A stretch of DNA of 61,576 bases from Methyloceanibacter sp. (GTDB taxonomy: Bacteria; Pseudomonadota; Alphaproteobacteria; Rhizobiales; Methyloligellaceae), in assembly GCA_022865725.1 (NCBI GenBank), contig JALHTP010000159.1:1-61576 (forward strand). The letters run 5' to 3'. The notes below the pieces were generated by a model, which had not been told where the DNA came from, did not search any database, and was given only the letters and a program-made list of their open reading frames with translations. The stretch's first letter is position 1. Each line of letters opens with the position of its first letter. A program made the translations under genes and the position numbers. Positions 6,132-15,940 of this stretch are shown piece by piece.

Positions 6132-9100
6132 TCAGGGCCTTGGGATTATACAGAGGTTCCGGCTACCTACGGCGATGTGGGGGTAAGCATCTGTCAAGTT
6201 ACCCCAAAGGCCGGCGGTACTAACCGGCGTGAGTTTATAGATGTCCTTTCCGGCTAGCGTTCCCTGAATGTCAAAATATAGAGTATCTAAGAGTGCCGAG
6301 TAGGCGACCCTGCCCTTCTGATTGATCAACTCGCCGGTATAGTCTTCAAGTTGCTGCGCCAGGGCGAGTTCCGAAAACGACCCCACGGAAGCTCCGGCAT
6401 TAGATAGCCAAATGCGTTGCGGGTAAGGCGGGCCGCCTACCGTGCTGGCGTAAACGACGCCAACCTTGTTCCCCGAGGCATCGGCAAAGAGCCTATCGAG
6501 GTGCTTCAGAACATTAGCCCCAAGATCGAGGGCCAGGCCGGCCGTAAGCCCCCAATCGTCTGTTATGTAGACCTGCGAGAAGCAGACGCCCCACCAACCC
6601 GCGATCACGATCCGGCCGCTTGGCAGCATCAGGGCGTCGTAGTACATCCTGACACCCGACTGCCCCCTCGTGAGCGTCATGTTGGCATTTAGGGTCATGT
6701 TCACGCCGCGATCCGTGGTGTACCAAATGCCGGCGGGACTCGGCCCCAGGGTGGGGTAGTGGAATCCCCAGGCTATCCAGACGGCAATCTTATTCTGATC
6801 GGTCGGGTGCGGCATAATATACCAGCCGGCCACCTGCGCGTAGGGCTGCCAGCCCGTACCGCCGCCGCCCCAACCGATGGACTGGTGGCCGTGCCACGTA
6901 TCGCCCTCATCCTCCGACCAGCATAGGTTCGTCCTGGTATATGCGCTGCTTTTTCCTGGCTCCGTGTCGTGGTAGAGGCACCAGATGCGCCCGCCAGCAT
7001 CCAAGGCGTACTGGATCACGCCGCCGTTATCCACGAAGCCAGGATCGACAGCGGCTCCCCAGGTGCCGCCGGCGTCCTTAGTTCGCGCGCCGGCGCCTAG
7101 CCCGTAGGCAGAGTCGCTGTCGTCATCGTTCGTTGCAAACCACAGTTGATCGGTCAGGCACCAGATGCGCGGCGATTCACCCAGGGCGGCCGTGATGCCC
7201 GCCACAGCCCCAGGGGTAGACCAGGCGGCGGTGCCATGGCCTATTAAGGTACTGATTTCGCGCGGATCAGCGTCTATGCCCATGGCCGCCAATCTCTCGT
7301 CGTAGAATGGCGTCCCTGGCGCTCCGAAGGCGATCATCTTCGCCTTCGCCAGCGCCGGCGCGGCGGGGAAGCCCGTAGCCGGCCGGACTAGCGCCACCGT
7401 GCCGAAGCGATCCCATGTCTTGTAGATGAAGCCGGCGGCGCTGCCGGTTATGGCCTCGGCTGCGACTATGTAGGACTGGTCGATGTTCTCCCACCAGGCG
7501 AGGCTCCAACAGTAGTTTCCCTTGTTGGTGCCGAAGGTGGCCGGCGCCAGCGAGATCGTCCCGACGCCGGCGGCGACGTCCATCCGGTAGGTCGCGCTAT
7601 CATCAAACCCGAGGACGTAGTGGCCCACGGTCAGGTCGGGGCTAATCCACTTCCCGCGAGTCTTGGCTAGGGCTCCGGCGTCGCCGACCGCCCGCTTCCA
7701 ATCGGTCCCGTCGCCCAGGCCACCTGACGCGCTGGTGTAGACGGGTGGCGTATGCGTTGGGCTATTGAGGATGATTGCCAGAACGTCCCCACCGGTAGCC
7801 GCCTCGGCGACGTAGAGGTCGGTTGGGTAACCGCTAATCGCTAAGTCGGCCTCTAGCTCGCCGCCGGTTAGGTCGGCGCCTACCCAGGAGTGGCCGCCGA
7901 CAACTGCATCCCAACAGATTAGCGGCCAGCCCGTTCCGGTGCCGCCGTATATCCATAGGCCGCCTGCTCCTGGCGTTGCGATCCGCGATAGCCGGATGTT
8001 GGCCAGGCCGAAGATGGCCGCGAGGTCCTCGTAGAGCGCCCAGGTTAGGCCGTCGTTCGTTGACCAGTAGACCTTCCCGTTGCGCGTTATAGCCCACACC
8101 CGCGTCGTAACGAGGATGTCCCACCACAGATGCTCGATGGGGCTCCCAAGCGCGGCCTGGACGAGCGTCGGCGCTGTCAGGCAGAAGTCCGTAGTCCGAT
8201 AGATGCAGCCGTCCGCCGTCCCGAAGACGCCGACGCCGAAGGTTATGCCATCCGCCAGCTTAGCCGACGTGCTGATCACCGACTTGCCGGCGATGGGCTG
8301 GTCATACCAGTTAATCCCGCCGTCCGGCGTGGCGCTGGCTGCCGTATCGAAGGCAACGAAGATCGCCGGAATCCAGATGTCCGGTTCCGTAGACTCGTAG
8401 GGGATGCTTAGCATTAGGTCGTCGGTGTTGCCGTCGTTATCCTCAACCGTCAAGGTCACTTCCCATGGCGGCACGATACCGGTCGGGTCGGCCCGCGTCG
8501 TGAAGGTTTCCCCGCAGCCGGACGCCCTCATCGGCGTCTGGTTGTCTGACCAGCACCAGCCAACGATGGTGCCGTCAGGGTCGATGCTCGGGCTACCGTC
8601 GAGGGTAACGATATCCCAGGGGCGGTCGCCCATGATCTCCTGCTCGATGGAGTAAAGGAAGTTGGCGAACGGCGAGATGTTGATCTGCCCGCCGGCTTGC
8701 GGCCCACCGAGAAGCGACAGGCTAGTCGAATAGTGACCCGCCGATAGCGTCGTCGTTAGGGCCTCTACGAACCAGCGGCCGGTTACGGCGGAGTAGGACG
8801 GGTCTTCGATCCCTACGGTTAGGCCGGTCTGGACTTGGGGGTCGCCGTCAATCTCTACGTCGACCTGCGTTAGTAGCCGGTTCTTTACGCCGACGCGCCG
8901 GCCGGCCTCAGGTCCAGCTACCACGGCGTCGTCGATGATCTCATTACTGTAAAGCTCGTCGTTATAGGCCTGGCTCCCGTCGGGGTTCAGGACCCACAGG
9001 CTCGGTGCGAAGGCGTGCTCCTCTAGGGTAACGCTGGACTCGCTACCGTCAGGGTTGGTGTTGGTGAGAACGGCGCCGCGAACCCAAACCTGATTCTTGA

Positions 9101-9794
9101 CCTCGCGCGCCCTTCGTACCTGCCCGCAGCGGCGGAGCCTCGGCCGGCCAGCCACTATGCCGGCCGGATAGCCCTCGGCTATGCCGGTCAGCGTCATGGA
9201 GAAGTATGTCCGCCAGGCCGAGAGGGCGGGGATTGGGTCTTTGGGCTCGACCTTGATAACGCCGGTCGGCGTCTCATACCAGCGGCCGCCGTTGACCTCG
9301 GCTAACTTCGTGATCGCTTCTCCGTAGGTTTGGAAGGATAGCGTCTGCGGGACTACGGCGCCGGCCGTCCAGTCGGGCATGTTGACGCTATAGGCTAGCG
9401 CGCCGGAGAGGGCTAGCAGGTCCTCGATTAGCTCGGGAACCGTCCGCGAGCCGTCAACCGTAACGATCACCTTATGGTAGGCGTTATCGAGGCAGGCTGA
9501 CATGCCCTGGCACTCAATCGTAATGCCGCTAGCATCGGAATTGTCGGGGTGTAGGACGGTGCCGGTAAAGACGCGCTGGCGGGCCGCGCCGACGAAGCCC
9601 TCCTCGATTTCGACGCTAGCGTTAAAGATGACGCTGGCCGGCAACGAGCCCCGAATGCGGATCGAGGCATTAGGAACCTTCTGCACGGCGAAGGAGTAGC
9701 TGACCGACGCGACGTTTAGGACAACGCCGCCGATTGTGACTCGGTAGTCGGCGGCCTTCCTGTCGACGTTCAGGTAGAGGTTAGCTAGAGTCAT
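6132..9794 (-). CDS. Baseplate hub / tail protein with PKD-like and Asp-box domains
   Basis: 1220 aa. The first ~370 residues look like a tail hub (gpD/gp44-type) with VTIGGVVLNV, FTGTVL, SACLDNAYHK and VPELIEDLLALSG. Around residue 400 a PKD-like segment appears (LDGSPSIDPDGTIVGW). The remaining ~750 residues carry sialidase-type Asp-boxes such as STNDGLTW, TKDAGGTW and SEDEGDTW, implying a beta-propeller that binds or cleaves surface glycan. It overlaps the 9791-10147 gene by four bases. Its position after the tape measure supports a tail-tip role. A sialidase-like active site cannot be confirmed. Confidence 0.68.
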   Translation of the reverse strand: MTLANLYLNVDRKAADYRVTIGGVVLNVASVSYSFAVQKVPNASIRIRGSLPASVIFNASVEIEEGFVGAARQRVFTGTVLHPDNSDASGITIECQGMSACLDNAYHKVIVTVDGSRTVPELIEDLLALSGALAYSVNMPDWTAGAVVPQTLSFQTYGEAITKLAEVNGGRWYETPTGVIKVEPKDPIPALSAWRTYFSMTLTGIAEGYPAGIVAGRPRLRRCGQVRRAREVKNQVWVRGAVLTNTNPDGSESSVTLEEHAFAPSLWVLNPDGSQAYNDELYSNEIIDDAVVAGPEAGRRVGVKNRLLTQVDVEIDGDPQVQTGLTVGIEDPSYSAVTGRWFVEALTTTLSAGHYSTSLSLLGGPQAGGQINISPFANFLYSIEQEIMGDRPWDIVTLDGSPSIDPDGTIVGWCWSDNQTPMRASGCGETFTTRADPTGIVPPWEVTLTVEDNDGNTDDLMLSIPYESTEPDIWIPAIFVAFDTAASATPDGGINWYDQPIAGKSVISTSAKLADGITFGVGVFGTADGCIYRTTDFCLTAPTLVQAALGSPIEHLWWDILVTTRVWAITRNGKVYWSTNDGLTWALYEDLAAIFGLANIRLSRIATPGAGGLWIYGGTGTGWPLICWDAVVGGHSWVGADLTGGELEADLAISGYPTDLYVAEAATGGDVLAIILNSPTHTPPVYTSASGGLGDGTDWKRAVGDAGALAKTRGKWISPDLTVGHYVLGFDDSATYRMDVAAGVGTISLAPATFGTNKGNYCWSLAWWENIDQSYIVAAEAITGSAAGFIYKTWDRFGTVALVRPATGFPAAPALAKAKMIAFGAPGTPFYDERLAAMGIDADPREISTLIGHGTAAWSTPGAVAGITAALGESPRIWCLTDQLWFATNDDDSDSAYGLGAGARTKDAGGTWGAAVDPGFVDNGGVIQYALDAGGRIWCLYHDTEPGKSSAYTRTNLCWSEDEGDTWHGHQSIGWGGGGTGWQPYAQVAGWYIMPHPTDQNKIAVWIAWGFHYPTLGPSPAGIWYTTDRGVNMTLNANMTLTRGQSGVRMYYDALMLPSGRIVIAGWWGVCFSQVYITDDWGLTAGLALDLGANVLKHLDRLFADASGNKVGVVYASTVGGPPYPQRIWLSNAGASVGSFSELALAQQLEDYTGELINQKGRVAYSALLDTLYFDIQGTLAGKDIYKLTPVSTAGLWGNLTDAYPHIAVGSRNLCIIPRP

Positions 9795-10147
9795 CGCGCT
9801 ATGAAGCTGAGTCGGACGCGGCGGGAAGCCGACGCCGTTCCGTAGCTTCCGGTTACGGCCTCAACGATCTCGCAGCCCTCTAGGAACGCCGACTGAACGA
9901 CCGGCACGGCTTCCCAATCGGTGAGGTTGGCCACGGTATTGATTAGGACTTCGAGGAGCGCCAGCCGCGCCGGCGTCAAGTACATCTCGATTACTCGCCG
10001 GCGGCTACCGATCCCCATCGTTACGATGCTCTCGGCCGCTGCCCCGAGCGGCAGGACGATGTCGGCGGTCGCCTTGGGCCGGCCCCAACCGGTATCGGTT
10101 ACGGGTTCCTCGTCGGCCGTGAAAGTGACGGCTCCGTAGGCGGCCAT
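9791..10147 (-). CDS. Small tail/baseplate protein
   Basis: 118 aa, lying between the tape measure gene (start adjoining its stop) and the baseplate hub (four-base overlap). No motif I can name; it is beta-rich with VTFTADEEPVTDTGW near the start and SASRRVRLSFIAR at the end. By order alone it is a distal tail or hub-associated protein. Confidence 0.55.
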   Translation of the reverse strand: MAAYGAVTFTADEEPVTDTGWGRPKATADIVLPLGAAAESIVTMGIGSRRRVIEMYLTPARLALLEVLINTVANLTDWEAVPVVQSAFLEGCEIVEAVTGSYGTASASRRVRLSFIAR

Positions 10148-13100
10148 TTAACCGATCCCCCCTCTCAGCGGCGCGCCGGCAAGGTAGGCCCGCCGCGCTG
10201 CGTCGTTAAAGGCGACATCGACCTCGGCGTGGATCAGCCGGCGCATCCCTTCGAGGTCGTAGCCGGTCATGCTCAGCGGCATGTTGAAGTTGAAGATCGG
10301 CGCAGGACCTGGCTCCGTGATATGCTCGCCGCCGTGGACGATGGACAGGACGGGCGCGCCCATCGGCCCAGGTACGATCCCGCCGCCGCCGAAGTCCAGC
10401 AGAGGGATCGGGTTATCCGGTATGTTGAAGCCGATCCACCGGCCCACAATCGACACGCCGAGCTTGTCGGGGATGATCGCGTTAATCGCCCGAATGCCGG
10501 CGTTGATCGCGGTCTTGAACACTTCCTTAAGGACGCCGGCGAGGTCGCCAAGCGCTTCCGGCACCGCCTTTAGGCCGGCCATGATACCGTCAAAGATGGC
10601 CCCGCCTAGGTCGGCGCCGGCGCCGAGTAGGTCGCCGACGAATCCGATTAGCCGGCCTGGAAGTCCAGCGATCCCCGAGACGAGATCGTTCAGGGCGCCG
10701 CCGGTTAGCTCATTTACCCGCTGCCAACCGGTCTGGAAGCCGCTCCATAGCTCGCCCATGAGCGCGCCGACCGCTTCGCCGACCGGCGTATCGCGGATCG
10801 CCCCGAGTACGTCGCCAAGGGCTCCGGCCACGATCCCGATAAGTCCGCCGGCACCCTCGAGCGCGGCGCGGGCCAGGCCTGGGATCGCCCCGAGCGCGTC
10901 GCCGAACCAACCTGGGATCGCGGCCACCAGGCCAGGTATAGCCACAAGACCCTCCGCGATCCAGCCAGGTATCGACCTAGCGAACCTTTGGATGGCCCCG
11001 CCGGCGTCGGCTAGTAGGCCAGGGATCGCCTTAAGGGCGTTCCAGAATAGGCCTGGGATCTCCTTAACGGCGGCGACTATCCAGCCAGGGATGGACTCGG
11101 CGAAGTCGCGGATGGCCCCGCCGGCGGTCTGTAGACCCTTACCGATAGCGCCGGCGATCCTACCCCACGGTATGCCTGCCAGGGTCGCCAGGACGGCCCC
11201 GCCCACGCCCTTAAGGGCTCCGCCTATCGCCTTCGCCACCACCGGCCCCGCCGCCTTTAGGCCCTCAGCAAGCTTCTGAATTATCAGGATCGGGATACCG
11301 AGAAGGGCGAAGACGACGGCGGCGGCGATCATGCCGGCTAGCTGGCCTGCCCATCCAGGCAGGGACTTAGCGAAGGCCGGCAGGGCGTCGGTAAAGAACT
11401 TCGGGAACGGGCCGGTAAAGAAGGCCATCAGTTTTTCGCGGAAGATTATTGCTAAGGCCGCCACGATTAGTACCACAACGATGATGGCAAGGGCGATCCA
11501 GCCCGCTACCGGAATGGCCGCCAAAAAGGCGGCGACCCCCGCGAAGGCCGTAGAAAAGGCCGTCCCAAAGGTCGCCGTCAGGCCGGATATGAAGGCGCTA
11601 CCCCCAACGGCGGCGCCAATACCCGCCAGGACTCCACTAGCGAAAAGCCCGATTGCTTTGAGGACTTCCGGCGACCCCCCTAGGCCACCGAGGATATTCG
11701 CCATTAGGGCGGCAAACCAGCCCTCCGCCTTTTCGCCCGCATCCGCCGGCGGCGTTACCTCGACGCTCTGCGTGACCGTTCCGGTGATTGGGTTCAGCTT
11801 GTCGATGATCTTGGCGCCCGTGCGCCTCACCATCTGCTCGACCTCGCCGAAGACCCACGGTAGAGACCGGATGATCTCGGCGCCGGTACTCACGACGTTC
11901 TGCGTAATGGTGATCGCCTTACTGACCAGGCCGGCGGCGGCGGTTACAAAGTCCTTAATAGCGCCGACTGCTACCCCTAGCTCGCGGATGGGGAAGGTCA
12001 GGAATTGCAGGGCGACCTTGCCGATGGCTAGGGCGAAACTTAGAACGGTGCTGACCACCATGGCCGCTATGACTAGGCCGATGGCATCGGCTACCAGCGG
12101 GACTACCCGCTTCAAAGTATCGAAGTGGTCGCCCATCGACTTCCCATCGGGTAGGAAGCCGGCAACCTTCCGGCCCCAATCGACCAGTTTGTCGGCGGCC
12201 TTAAGGAGCCACTCGGCGATATCCTTTAGGCTTAGGACGGTCTCGCCAATCAGGTAGGCTAGCAATTTGAGCGGTGCCGGCAAGTCCGCTAGGTAGTCAT
12301 TCAGGGCATCGCCGGTTTTGAGCGTCGCCAGGATGTAGCGCCCGAGCGTCCCAAATGTCTTGCCGAGCCAGGTAACGGCCTTCCCGAGCCCTTCTCGGAT
12401 GGCCGGCTGCATGGTCACTAGCCACTTAAGCGCCTTGGTCAAGACGGGGATTAACGCCATGCCGATCACGAGCTTGACCCCACCGACGGCCTCTTTGAGG
12501 GTGCGCTGCGCTAGGGTGTACTCCTTGATCTTGTCGGCATTTTCGGCCGACAGGACGAGCCCTAGTTTGTTGGCTTCGTCCGCTAGCTCCGCCATGCCCT
12601 GTGAACCCAGGTTTAGTAGCGGGATCATGTCCTTACCCGACCGGCCGAACAATTGCATGGCTAGGCCGGTCTTCTCGACGCCGTCAGGCATCTTGGCGAA
12701 GGCGTCAGAGATCTCGGGGATGAGGTCGCCCATCGGGCGAAGGTTGCCCTCCGCGTCGGTAGCCTGAATCCCGATGTCGGCCAGGATCGCGGCCGTCGAC
12801 TTGCCGCCGGTCGTAACGCCGGTCTCCTCGTCGCTAACGCCCTTCAATTTCTTGGCTAGGATGCCCAGGCTGGCGCTAGCGGAGTCGGAGTCAAGCCCGA
12901 CGTGCCGGAAGGCGTACAGCATTTCCGAGGACTTTTCCGCCGTCATGCCCGTTTCGCGGGCCAACTTGCGGACCTCGCCGGCGTATTCCTCGGTGTAGTT
13001 AACGGCGTCCTTGATCGTCTTGACGGAGAAGATACCGAGCACGGCAGCGCCGGCGATAGCAGCAGCGGCAGCTATCCCCTTCATGACCCCCGAGGATTTC

Positions 13101-13228
13101 TGCCCGAACTGCTCGACCTTCTGGCCGCCCTGGGTTACGGCGTTATCGACGCCGGTAAAGAACTTCTGCGGGTCGAGCCCTAGCTCGACAAAGATGCTCT
13201 CTACCGCGCCGCCCATCCCAAAAGCCAC
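10148..13228 (-). CDS. Tape measure protein
   Basis: 1026 aa. Starts with a typical tape-measure N-terminus (VESIFVELGLDPQKF, then a helix of Gly/Gln repeats), then AETGMTAEKSSEMLYAF and DLIPEISDAFAKMPDG, as in the TP901-type core. Hydrophobic stretches occur around 385-410 and 560-600. Between about 700 and 830 there are repeated IPGW/IPGL modules at roughly 15-25 residue intervals. Length sets tail length; about 1000 aa predicts a tail of around 150 nm. It follows two tail-chaperone-like genes and precedes hub genes, the usual order for a long-tailed phage. Confidence 0.85.
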   Translation of the reverse strand: MAFGMGGAVESIFVELGLDPQKFFTGVDNAVTQGGQKVEQFGQKSSGVMKGIAAAAAIAGAAVLGIFSVKTIKDAVNYTEEYAGEVRKLARETGMTAEKSSEMLYAFRHVGLDSDSASASLGILAKKLKGVSDEETGVTTGGKSTAAILADIGIQATDAEGNLRPMGDLIPEISDAFAKMPDGVEKTGLAMQLFGRSGKDMIPLLNLGSQGMAELADEANKLGLVLSAENADKIKEYTLAQRTLKEAVGGVKLVIGMALIPVLTKALKWLVTMQPAIREGLGKAVTWLGKTFGTLGRYILATLKTGDALNDYLADLPAPLKLLAYLIGETVLSLKDIAEWLLKAADKLVDWGRKVAGFLPDGKSMGDHFDTLKRVVPLVADAIGLVIAAMVVSTVLSFALAIGKVALQFLTFPIRELGVAVGAIKDFVTAAAGLVSKAITITQNVVSTGAEIIRSLPWVFGEVEQMVRRTGAKIIDKLNPITGTVTQSVEVTPPADAGEKAEGWFAALMANILGGLGGSPEVLKAIGLFASGVLAGIGAAVGGSAFISGLTATFGTAFSTAFAGVAAFLAAIPVAGWIALAIIVVVLIVAALAIIFREKLMAFFTGPFPKFFTDALPAFAKSLPGWAGQLAGMIAAAVVFALLGIPILIIQKLAEGLKAAGPVVAKAIGGALKGVGGAVLATLAGIPWGRIAGAIGKGLQTAGGAIRDFAESIPGWIVAAVKEIPGLFWNALKAIPGLLADAGGAIQRFARSIPGWIAEGLVAIPGLVAAIPGWFGDALGAIPGLARAALEGAGGLIGIVAGALGDVLGAIRDTPVGEAVGALMGELWSGFQTGWQRVNELTGGALNDLVSGIAGLPGRLIGFVGDLLGAGADLGGAIFDGIMAGLKAVPEALGDLAGVLKEVFKTAINAGIRAINAIIPDKLGVSIVGRWIGFNIPDNPIPLLDFGGGGIVPGPMGAPVLSIVHGGEHITEPGPAPIFNFNMPLSMTGYDLEGMRRLIHAEVDVAFNDAARRAYLAGAPLRGGIG

Positions 13229-13231
13229 GTG

Positions 13232-13705
13232 CTATCCTTTCGGGGCTCGCGCAAGAGTTTCCGCCGGAGCTCCGCCGGCCTCAACGGCCGGCGCGGGCGC
13301 CGTGCCGCCTAGGCCCATCATTCCCATGAGCTTGCTTGCCGTCGCCACCAGGCCGCTAAAGTCGATGGCCTTGCCGGCGACGATGATCGCTTCGAGCGTT
13401 TCCGGTAGGGGCGCGCCGGCTAGCTCGTCGTAGTCGATCCCCGTCAACAGTTGCCCTAGCCGGAGAATGTCCGCCGCCTTTAGCTGCGGCAGGATCGCCA
13501 TGGCCACCTCCATGCCGATCTCCGTGTAGCTCCGGCCTTCCTTCCCCTCTGCCTGGGCGGCGGCGATCTCCTGAATCGCCGGCCGGAGCGTTACCAGGAA
13601 CGGGATCAACATCTCGGCCGCTTGGAGCCCACGGTCGGCGCTTAGGGGCGGGATGGCGTGTTCCTTCCCGCCGAGACTGATAGTTACCGCTTCCCCTGTT
13701 GACAC
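13232..13705 (-). CDS. Putative tail assembly chaperone (second)
   Basis: 157 aa from GTG 13705. Starts with EAVTISLGGKEHAIPPLSADRGLQAAEMLIPF, a layout common in tail assembly chaperones (a beta hairpin naming a ligand, then helices), and ends in a low-complexity Ala/Pro tail. It lies directly upstream of the tape measure and four bases past the other chaperone-like gene. In many phages this pair is joined by a frameshift; here a clean stop and start separate them. Call based on position. Confidence 0.5.
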   Translation of the reverse strand: MSTGEAVTISLGGKEHAIPPLSADRGLQAAEMLIPFLVTLRPAIQEIAAAQAEGKEGRSYTEIGMEVAMAILPQLKAADILRLGQLLTGIDYDELAGAPLPETLEAIIVAGKAIDFSGLVATASKLMGMMGLGGTAPAPAVEAGGAPAETLARAPKG

Positions 13706-13709
13706 CTTG

Positions 13710-14387
13710 CTACTCCCTTCGCTTAGGCTTCAATCCTTCCAACCTTACCCCGATACCCTGGGGCATCATCCGCGCTGGCATCGGCCGGCTAACGCCGGCG
13801 GGCGGCTTTCTTTCGACTGGCGGCCAGCGGAGCGGCGGGAAGGCGATGTGTTTCCCGCGCTTATCCGTAGGGCCGGCGATGTTCCACCTAAACTCGCGCT
13901 CCTCATGCTCCATCACCACCGCTTCCTGCAAATAGCAGATGGCTTCCTCTGGCCCTAGCCCTAGAATATGGTCGACAGGCCAGCCGTAGGCGCGCGCTAG
14001 ACGTGAAACGATAGAGGCTAGCGTCCGGTTGGGGTAGTCCTCGGGCGCCGCGCGGTGCCGGCGGGGAGTCATTGCCTGTAGCATGGCTAGCGTCCCTCGG
14101 AAGGTATTGAGGAAGCGGATCGCATCGAAGGCGACGACTAGCTCGGCTAGTGTGGGCTGCGGATCGAGGTCGGCGAATACTACGTCGGCGGCGCGCTCCA
14201 CGTAGCGGCGCATGGCCGCCGGTGCGCCGGCCTTCTTAGCGAAGTCGGCGAGGATGGTTTCAAGGGTGTAGTGCTCGCCTAGGCGGGCGCGCAGGATAGC
14301 GTAAGGGCGGCCGCCCAGGGTTACCTGGACGGCCGCTCGCTTTAGCTCTAAGGCCTCGATGTAGTCGACGGGCGCGGGTTCGACCAT
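13710..14387 (-). CDS. Putative tail assembly protein/chaperone (first)
   Basis: 225 aa. The N-terminus VQVTLGGRPYAILRARLGEHYTLE has the same beta-hairpin style as the next gene. The middle is helical and the C-terminus is basic and proline-rich (PPLRWPPVERKPP ... KPKRRE). It stands between tail tube and tape measure genes, where tail assembly chaperones are encoded. No catalytic motif. Confidence 0.5.
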   Translation of the reverse strand: MVEPAPVDYIEALELKRAAVQVTLGGRPYAILRARLGEHYTLETILADFAKKAGAPAAMRRYVERAADVVFADLDPQPTLAELVVAFDAIRFLNTFRGTLAMLQAMTPRRHRAAPEDYPNRTLASIVSRLARAYGWPVDHILGLGPEEAICYLQEAVVMEHEEREFRWNIAGPTDKRGKHIAFPPLRWPPVERKPPAGVSRPMPARMMPQGIGVRLEGLKPKRRE

Positions 14388-14404
14388 CCTACATTGGCGC
14401 GCCG

Positions 14405-15043
14405 TTACAGGGCGCTAGGGTCCCACCTTACCGCCGTGTAGAATCGCTGCGCGGTCGGCTTGCTGGTATCGGCTAGCACTAGCGCCTTGATCGGCGTGTT
14501 CCAGACGTCGCCGTAGGGCATCGCCAACGGCGAGGCTTCGGTGAACTGCACCTTGTGGAAGGTCAGGCTGATGAAGTCGCCGATGTCCTCGTCGTAGACG
14601 CGGCTCAGGTAGAGGTGGTAGTAGTCCTGCTGCGGCAGGTTGCCTACTCCCATCTTCTCGGTCTCCTCGGCGACGTTATGGACGACAGGGCCGCCGCCGA
14701 TCAAGTGGCGTAGGGTTTCCAGCGGGAATAGGCCCTTAAGCGTGAAGGCTAGCTCTAGGCTATCCCGCCGCTGCATGGTGGCGACGACACCGGCCGACGC
14801 GCACCTGACCTCCGTCGAAGTGCGGTTGTCCGTGAGGGTGGCGTCGTCGTAACAGGGAATCTCGTTGTAGGGATACTGCGCGCTACCCGAGATCCCCCAA
14901 TAGAAGCCGTCGCTATCGGGACTAAAGGCTTCGGGGGCGTCCGAGTCCTGGAACCACATGTTCGGCCCGCCCTCGACATAGACGCTCTCGGCGGGGATGT
15001 TCGGGCCGACAGGCGAAGATGTGCCTGATGGTAGCGTTGGCAT
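14405..15043 (-). CDS. Major tail tube protein
   Basis: 212 aa, starting at ATG 15043 behind GAGGAGG. Beta-rich, with YVEGGPNMWFQDSDAPEAF near the start and SLTFHKVQFTEASPLAMPYGD near residue 165, in keeping with tail tube proteins. Its place directly before two chaperone-like genes and the tape measure is the usual one for the tube. A late element lies 49 bases upstream of the start, which suits a highly expressed protein. Confidence 0.6.
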   Translation of the reverse strand: MPTLPSGTSSPVGPNIPAESVYVEGGPNMWFQDSDAPEAFSPDSDGFYWGISGSAQYPYNEIPCYDDATLTDNRTSTEVRCASAGVVATMQRRDSLELAFTLKGLFPLETLRHLIGGGPVVHNVAEETEKMGVGNLPQQDYYHLYLSRVYDEDIGDFISLTFHKVQFTEASPLAMPYGDVWNTPIKALVLADTSKPTAQRFYTAVRWDPSAL

Positions 15044-15092
15044 GTAACGACCTCCTCAGTATCGGGCGCGGGCGCGGCGCCGGTTTGTTCAT

Positions 15093-15106
15093 CCTAATGG
15101 TCGACC
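15093..15106 (-). promoter_or_regulatory. Late-gene boundary element 2 (GGTCGACCATTAGG)
   Basis: Minus strand GGTCGACCATTAGG, in the 80-bp gap upstream of the tail tube gene. Identical in its 14 bases to the copy at 3396. Between it and the tube start is a GC-rich leader ending in GAGGAGG. Confidence 0.55.
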
Positions 15107-15123
15107 CATCGGCGACCCACGTT

Positions 15124-15543
15124 TTAGACCTCGAAAACGGTAGTGGCGAAGACGACTTCGCCGCGCCAGATGTCGTTGTCGCGGTAGGGGAAATGGGTCT
15201 CGATGGGCCGCATGACCTGGCTGCTCATGCCGGCGCCGACTAGGTGCTTCTGCTGGATCGCGTTCTGTACTAGCCCGAGAAGTGCGGCGGCTTCGGCGCT
15301 AGAGTCGACCTTGCTATAGACGATGATGGAGCCGGTTACCCCCTGGCGTTGCTCCGAGCAGTTCCCGTTACCGGTCGGCCGCATGTCGGTGATATCGACG
15401 CGGACGGCCGGATATTCGAAGTCCGTCCCGCGCCAGTCGGCCTCTTTGATCCGCGCAGGATCGGCGGCTAGGCTGGCTACCAGCGGGGCGTCCGCCTTAA
15501 GTAGCGCGATGATGGCAGCCTGGACTACGTCCGGTGATATCAT
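15124..15543 (-). CDS. Putative tail terminator / completion protein
   Basis: 139 aa with a MISPDVVQAAIIALLKADAP N-terminus, YPAVRVDITDMRP in the middle and DNDIWRGEVVFATTVFEV at the end. This pattern (helix, then beta sheet with a terminal strand pair) is typical of tail terminators and fits its place between an HK97 gp10-like protein and the tail tube. Confidence 0.5.
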   Translation of the reverse strand: MISPDVVQAAIIALLKADAPLVASLAADPARIKEADWRGTDFEYPAVRVDITDMRPTGNGNCSEQRQGVTGSIIVYSKVDSSAEAAALLGLVQNAIQQKHLVGAGMSSQVMRPIETHFPYRDNDIWRGEVVFATTVFEV

Positions 15544-15545
15544 CC

Positions 15546-15938
15546 CTAATACGTCTTCGCGCGTTGGAGCGCGTCCTTGATACTCGCCCTGATCACGTTC
15601 ATGGCCGCCGACCTCTCGGTCTCTAGCGCCGGCTTCAACCAGGGCATCTTGGCGCCCTTAGCAGCCGATATCCGGCCGAGCTTCCGCCGGCTGACGTAGG
15701 GCTCCTCCTCGCTATATTTGGCGTAGTCGACGTTCGGCCCTATGCGAACGATGATCCTGGTGCCGGTCTTGCGGGGCTCCGAGACGTTGACGCCGCGCAT
15801 CATCCGGCCGGACAATACCGGCGCGTTCGTCTGTGCGCGTCCGCGCACCAGGAGCCCGCCCTTGCGTAGTCCCAGGCCGAAGCCGGCCTCGATGGTTTGG
15901 GCCTTCGCCCGCAGGTTATGAGTCCGCCTGACAGCCAC
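15546..15938 (-). CDS. HK97 gp10-like neck/minor tail protein
   Basis: 130 aa, basic. It has the gp10-family look: LLVRGRAQTNAPVLSGRMMR followed by RIGPNVDYAKYSEEE and a late MPWLKPALETER. These proteins join head and tail. Tightly packed between neighbours (two-base gaps). Confidence 0.65.
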   Translation of the reverse strand: MAVRRTHNLRAKAQTIEAGFGLGLRKGGLLVRGRAQTNAPVLSGRMMRGVNVSEPRKTGTRIIVRIGPNVDYAKYSEEEPYVSRRKLGRISAAKGAKMPWLKPALETERSAAMNVIRASIKDALQRAKTY

Positions 15939-15940
15939 GT

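Noticed and set aside
13700..13715. Programmed frameshift joining the two tail chaperone-like genes
   Set aside because: A clean TAG and a separate GTG are present and I see no slippery heptamer.
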